From Ferrimonas gelatinilytica (lineage in GTDB: Bacteria; Pseudomonadota; Gammaproteobacteria; Enterobacterales; Shewanellaceae): DNA of 64,000 nt. This document shows positions 60,868-64,000 of the stretch, piece after piece (within the stretch, counting starts at the first letter, position 1; each line of letters starts with the position of its first letter). The position numbers and the translations under genes were made by a program. The notes beneath the pieces are model-generated. The model was not told the DNA's origin. It saw nothing but the letters and a program-made list of their open reading frames with translations, and made no database searches. The stretch is taken from positions 1 through 64,000 of the forward strand of contig NZ_BAABLF010000007.1 in assembly GCF_039544205.1 (NCBI RefSeq), given 5' to 3'.

Positions 60868-62589
60868 TCACCAATTTGGTAGCAGTAGCCTACTTTTGAG
60901 CCCTGCGATTTGCAGACCCATAGCCTCGTAAACGGCTTCGAAATCTTGGCATCCAGCCGGTAGGCCGGGTAAAGCCATTTGTGCCTGAATGAAGAAGCGC
61001 TCTTGGCTAGCCGTTTGGTCGTAAGCAGACTGCCACCAATGGATAATTCGCTGGCGCGAGTCATTGAGTCTCTGTGCGGAGGGTAGGCGATCGGATTTGG
61101 CTCGATTCTCTTTCGAAGTGGTTGGTAGCAAGTTCCACTTGTCGTTATTTGGCCAGTGAGCAAAAGGTAGGCAGTGGTCGATCTGGCTAGTCTCGGGTTT
61201 GAGTTTGGTACCCGTCCAGACGCTCGTGAGGTCAAACCCATTTTGATATAAAGCTATCATACGTTGCCGTATAGCCGAGGTGTCGTGCTTAGGATCAAGC
61301 CACTGCAAGTAGATGTAGTAATGCTCTAACGAGATCTCTCCACTTTCTTCTCGGGCAATATTACCTCGGTAACGCTTCATCTCTGCGACCCATTGCTGAA
61401 TTAACATCGGCTCAATCCAACTGCCGTAGAGCCGAAGGCAATCCCAGAGTTCTTCTTCGAGCGTGAAGTGGCCAAAGCTGGCAAAGAAATGTTGATCAAG
61501 GACAGTCTGCCCTTTGATGTTGACGCGCTTTCGTTCCATCGCAAATAGCGGATTACTTTTATCGCCTCGATAGGTATAAGTCACTGGGCCCGATTTGATA
61601 GTGGCGAGAACATCCTGAAATGTAGAGATTAGCGCTCGGCTTTCCTCAGGTGAGAGTAGGGCGCCGATGGAAAGATCATCTGGCATCAACCCCATCTGTT
61701 TTAGTGTTAGCCACCCTTTTTTCACAAAGCCTAGCCCGGCATTGGAATTGGCACTTTGATGCAGTCCTCCCTGATTCACCAGGCGCATAAATTGTCGAGT
61801 CCAATATAGCGCTACTAGCCCCAAGGGAATGATGACTTTACCATCGGTTCTGTCCAATACAGAGCCGGGATGAGCATCGGCGATCCGTAAGAGGGTCCTC
61901 AGCAGTGCAAGCTTGTAGGTGGCGGACTTGCTTTCGTTGACAATGACGTGGCGGATTGTAGATAGACTACCTTTTCCGTCATCCGGCAAGGTGAAAACGA
62001 CACTCTGCCAGCTTACGTCACCTCGGCCCATGGCATCGCTGTCGGCCTGTGTCAGCATGGATACAGCTAAACCGTAGCGCCTCGCGAATTTCTCTAGCTC
62101 TGAGCTCTGGGTTGGGTAGGCAACTCTGCCATCTGAAAAGTCACCATGCCTTAGGGTAATGACCAGTCGTCCACCTGGCTTTAGCAGGTTAGAAAGCTTG
62201 CGAAAGGCTTTCTCACGATGGCTATAGGCCAGGTGCATCCAGACGGCGCTGACAAGGATGAGGTCAAAACGCATGCCCAATTCGGTAGTCTTAAGCAGTC
62301 CTGGTAGGCAGTCATCGATCCAAGTGACGGGCAAACCTGCTGTTAATTCTTTGCCAATTTCTGCAAGTTCATACGCCGGTTCGACCGCGATGACCTGAGC
62401 ACCACGTAGAGCCATCCAGTGTGAATCTCGGCCACTGCCTGCGCCAACATCCAATACGTAACTATCCGAGCAATCGCTATTTGGCCAATAGGCCGACCAG
62501 GATTGGTGGACCCGCTCAAAGGGTAACTTGTTGTACGTACGAGCCAGTGGCTCTGCATTTTCTCTATAAAAGCGTTTGTTAACGTCCAT
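60868..62589 (-). CDS. SAM-dependent methyltransferase fused to an HNH-nuclease-like domain
   Basis: 573 residues. The N-terminal class I methyltransferase (about 1-200) has motif I VLDVGAGSGRDSHWMAL, acidic loop VIAVEPAYEL and FDLILVSAVWMHLAYS. A middle region of about 230 residues is unassigned (VIIPLGLVALYWTRQFMRLV, GPVTYTYRGDKSNPLFA). The C-terminal part (about 465-530) contains QIDHCLPFAHWPNNDKWNLL and PTTSKENRAKSDRLPS, the DH-x-P-x-N/K pattern of HNH nucleases. It sits just outside attR. Function unknown; the combination suggests DNA or RNA restriction or defence. The ribosome site is weak. Confidence 0.72.
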   Translation of the reverse strand: MDVNKRFYRENAEPLARTYNKLPFERVHQSWSAYWPNSDCSDSYVLDVGAGSGRDSHWMALRGAQVIAVEPAYELAEIGKELTAGLPVTWIDDCLPGLLKTTELGMRFDLILVSAVWMHLAYSHREKAFRKLSNLLKPGGRLVITLRHGDFSDGRVAYPTQSSELEKFARRYGLAVSMLTQADSDAMGRGDVSWQSVVFTLPDDGKGSLSTIRHVIVNESKSATYKLALLRTLLRIADAHPGSVLDRTDGKVIIPLGLVALYWTRQFMRLVNQGGLHQSANSNAGLGFVKKGWLTLKQMGLMPDDLSIGALLSPEESRALISTFQDVLATIKSGPVTYTYRGDKSNPLFAMERKRVNIKGQTVLDQHFFASFGHFTLEEELWDCLRLYGSWIEPMLIQQWVAEMKRYRGNIAREESGEISLEHYYIYLQWLDPKHDTSAIRQRMIALYQNGFDLTSVWTGTKLKPETSQIDHCLPFAHWPNNDKWNLLPTTSKENRAKSDRLPSAQRLNDSRQRIIHWWQSAYDQTASQERFFIQAQMALPGLPAGCQDFEAVYEAMGLQIAGLKSRLLLPNW

Positions 62590-62923
62590 CGGGCATAAAC
62601 GTCTGTTTATATTGGAATTGGTTTGAGGTTATGGGGTTAAGGAAAGGCGGTCAATGATTGAAGCTTGAACGCACAATGCCGACTTAGCCGCCCCTCTATA
62701 CCTCGCAGTGGTCCGCTCACAGTGGGCTCTATCACCAAAAACCTTCATCATTTTTAGTGGCGCCAGTCAATGAAGTAGGCGCTGGTGAGTGCGTCTTTCT
62801 GATCTTGGTTCGAATCTGAGCAAGGGCTCAGAGGGAAAACTAGGGCAGGGGAAAGGAACGTTTTATCTTGGCCACTTTCACTAGCCTTATCGAGGCTTTC
62901 CTTGCAGTTAAAGGGAGTTACGC
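62590..62923. other. intergenic region before Tat-exported aminotransferase gene
   Basis: 334 bp. One hairpin TCTGAGC/GCTCAGA with AAGG loop (62815-62832) is followed by GGGAAAAC. It must contain promoters for both divergent genes, but none is clear. No gene is seen. Confidence 0.45.
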
Positions 62924-64000
62924 ATGTCAGAGACCCGCATCGATTCTGAGATTCAACCTGGACGTCGCCGATTCTTAAAAGCCACCACCGGGGTGGCCGC
63001 CGCATTGGCTCTGCCCGGACAGGTGCTGGCCGCCGAGGGGTGGACTCCGCCGGTGGGCGGTGGCCAAAACGACTCCGACAAGTTGTGGAAAGAGGTGAAA
63101 AAGGCTTTCACCCTCGATAAGCGCAACGTTTACATGAATATAGGGACAACCGGCTCCATGCCGCGCCATGTGCTGGCGCAGTTTGAGGCCAACAACGCCA
63201 TTGTTGCCCGGGACCCCTGGGCCATGGGCCATAAGTTCGGTGGCTTCTCCAAGATGGGCGATATGATCGAGGAGGTGGCGCCCGGCTTTGGTGCTGATTC
63301 TCATGAGATCGTGTTCAGCCGCAACACCACCGATGGCCTCTGCACCATCCTGGGTGGACTTCAGTTCCAGGCCGGGGACGTGGTCCTCACCACCCACCAC
63401 GAGCACATGGGGCTGAAATCCCCGCTGGATGTGGCGCGTCGCCGCTATGGCATCGAAGTGGTGGAGCTGGAGATCCCCGTGGACACCGGTAACAACAGTG
63501 TCACCGAAGAGGATTTTGTCCGGGTCTTTGCGGATGCAGTGGCCCTTTACGGCAGCCGGGTGCGCCTGATCACCTTCTCCCACATCCCCTATGTCACAGG
63601 GACAGTCCTGCCGGCCAAGCGGATCTGCCGGGAGGTGGCGGTGCCGAACGGGATCCCAACCCTGGTGGACGGCGCCCACACCATAGGGATGCTGAACCTG
63701 GATTTTCATGACATCGATTGTGACTTCTACGCCGGTTCCGGGCACAAGTGGCAGTGTGGTCCGGGCGCCACCGGGATCCTCTATGTCCGCAACGAGGCCG
63801 AGCGGCTGAAAACGTTTTGGTGGGACCGTCCCGACCCGCTTCTGCTGGTCAATAGCTCCCGCTCCGAAAGTGAAAGCCTGCCTCTGAACCAGCGACTTCA
63901 GTACATCGGTCAGGATCACATCCCCAGCAAGCGTGCCCTGGCCGACGCCTGTCTGATGTGGGACAGTATCGGCCGTGATCGCATTGAGGCGCGCGTCAGC
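62924..64000 (+). CDS. Tat-exported class V aminotransferase-like (PLP) protein, 3' end outside window
   Basis: 359 codons are visible before the window ends. The N-terminus has a twin-arginine signal (QPGRRRFLKATTGVAAALAL). The aminotransferase class V fold follows: YMNIGTTGSMPRHVL, FSRNTTDGLCTILGG, LITFSHIPYVTGTVLPAK, VDGAHTIGMLNLD, and the PLP lysine in DFYAGSGHKWQCGPGATG. This resembles isopenicillin N epimerase/cysteine desulfurase-like proteins exported by marine gammaproteobacteria; the substrate is unknown. AAGGGAG precedes the ATG. No stop occurs before 64000. Confidence 0.88.
   Translation, partial: MSETRIDSEIQPGRRRFLKATTGVAAALALPGQVLAAEGWTPPVGGGQNDSDKLWKEVKKAFTLDKRNVYMNIGTTGSMPRHVLAQFEANNAIVARDPWAMGHKFGGFSKMGDMIEEVAPGFGADSHEIVFSRNTTDGLCTILGGLQFQAGDVVLTTHHEHMGLKSPLDVARRRYGIEVVELEIPVDTGNNSVTEEDFVRVFADAVALYGSRVRLITFSHIPYVTGTVLPAKRICREVAVPNGIPTLVDGAHTIGMLNLDFHDIDCDFYAGSGHKWQCGPGATGILYVRNEAERLKTFWWDRPDPLLLVNSSRSESESLPLNQRLQYIGQDHIPSKRALADACLMWDSIGRDRIEARVS

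Overview
This window is a gammaproteobacterial chromosome segment of fairly high GC. The gene order nnr-tsaE-amiB-mutL-miaA-hfq-hflX-hflK-hflC-DUF2065-purA-rnr-rlmB, followed by rpsF-priB-rpsR-rplI, is the enterobacterial/alteromonad arrangement, and tRNA-Gly genes precede it as in E. coli. Protein similarity and the GlyGly-CTERM proteases suggest a Ferrimonas- or Shewanella-like organism; that placement is inference. The nsrR gene usually found between purA and rnr is absent.

Layout. (1) 1-570: one intact tRNA-Gly(GCC) among several degenerate tRNA-Gly copies. (2) 0.6-18.5 kb: housekeeping block for metabolite repair, tRNA modification, cell-wall amidase, mismatch repair, RNA chaperone, FtsH modulators, purine synthesis, RNA decay and ribosomal proteins. 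(3) 18.5-21.8 kb: START-domain protein, diacylglycerol kinase, glycerate kinase and small or decayed ORFs. (4) 21.9-31.2 kb: a copper/silver resistance cluster headed by a textbook CueR-type promoter (19-bp spacer). It encodes small Cys/His-rich proteins, a DUF2057 protein, a cupredoxin, CusB- and CusA-like efflux subunits, CueR, a CueP-like lipoprotein and a TolC-family protein. (5) 31.4-40.2 kb: integrase remnant beside tRNA-Leu(CAA), RDD protein, LptF/LptG, PepA, HolC and ValS, with a heptamer repeat and a 104-bp repeat. (6) 40.5-51.4 kb: two large secreted subtilases ending in GlyGly-CTERM-like tails. The second has lost most of its catalytic residues. A CadC-like winged-helix/beta-propeller membrane regulator is divergent from them, and a frameshifted Yip1-family gene follows.

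(7) 51.6-60.7 kb: a 9-kb integrative, satellite-like element inserted in tRNA-Ile2(CAT), bounded by 45-bp direct repeats that match at 44 positions. It carries a tyrosine integrase, AlpA-type regulator, phage gpA-like HUH replication protein, an unknown protein, an SRA-HNH modification-dependent nuclease and an AT-rich reverse transcriptase of the DRT2 antiphage class. The most notable signal is just upstream of the RT. The sequence 52966-53220 folds like a DRT2 template RNA, with two ACA triplets exactly 120 nt apart held together by a TGTCA/TGACA stem. Joining copies at those triplets creates, on the opposite strand, a TTGACA-N17-TACAAT promoter across each junction, then AGGAG and ATG, and a 40-codon frame with no stop. 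This is a latent 'neo' (nearly endless ORF) gene that exists only after rolling-circle reverse transcription. It was derived here by reading the sequence.

(8) 60.9-64.0 kb: a methyltransferase-HNH fusion next to the right attachment site, then a Tat-exported class-V aminotransferase-like protein cut off by the window end.
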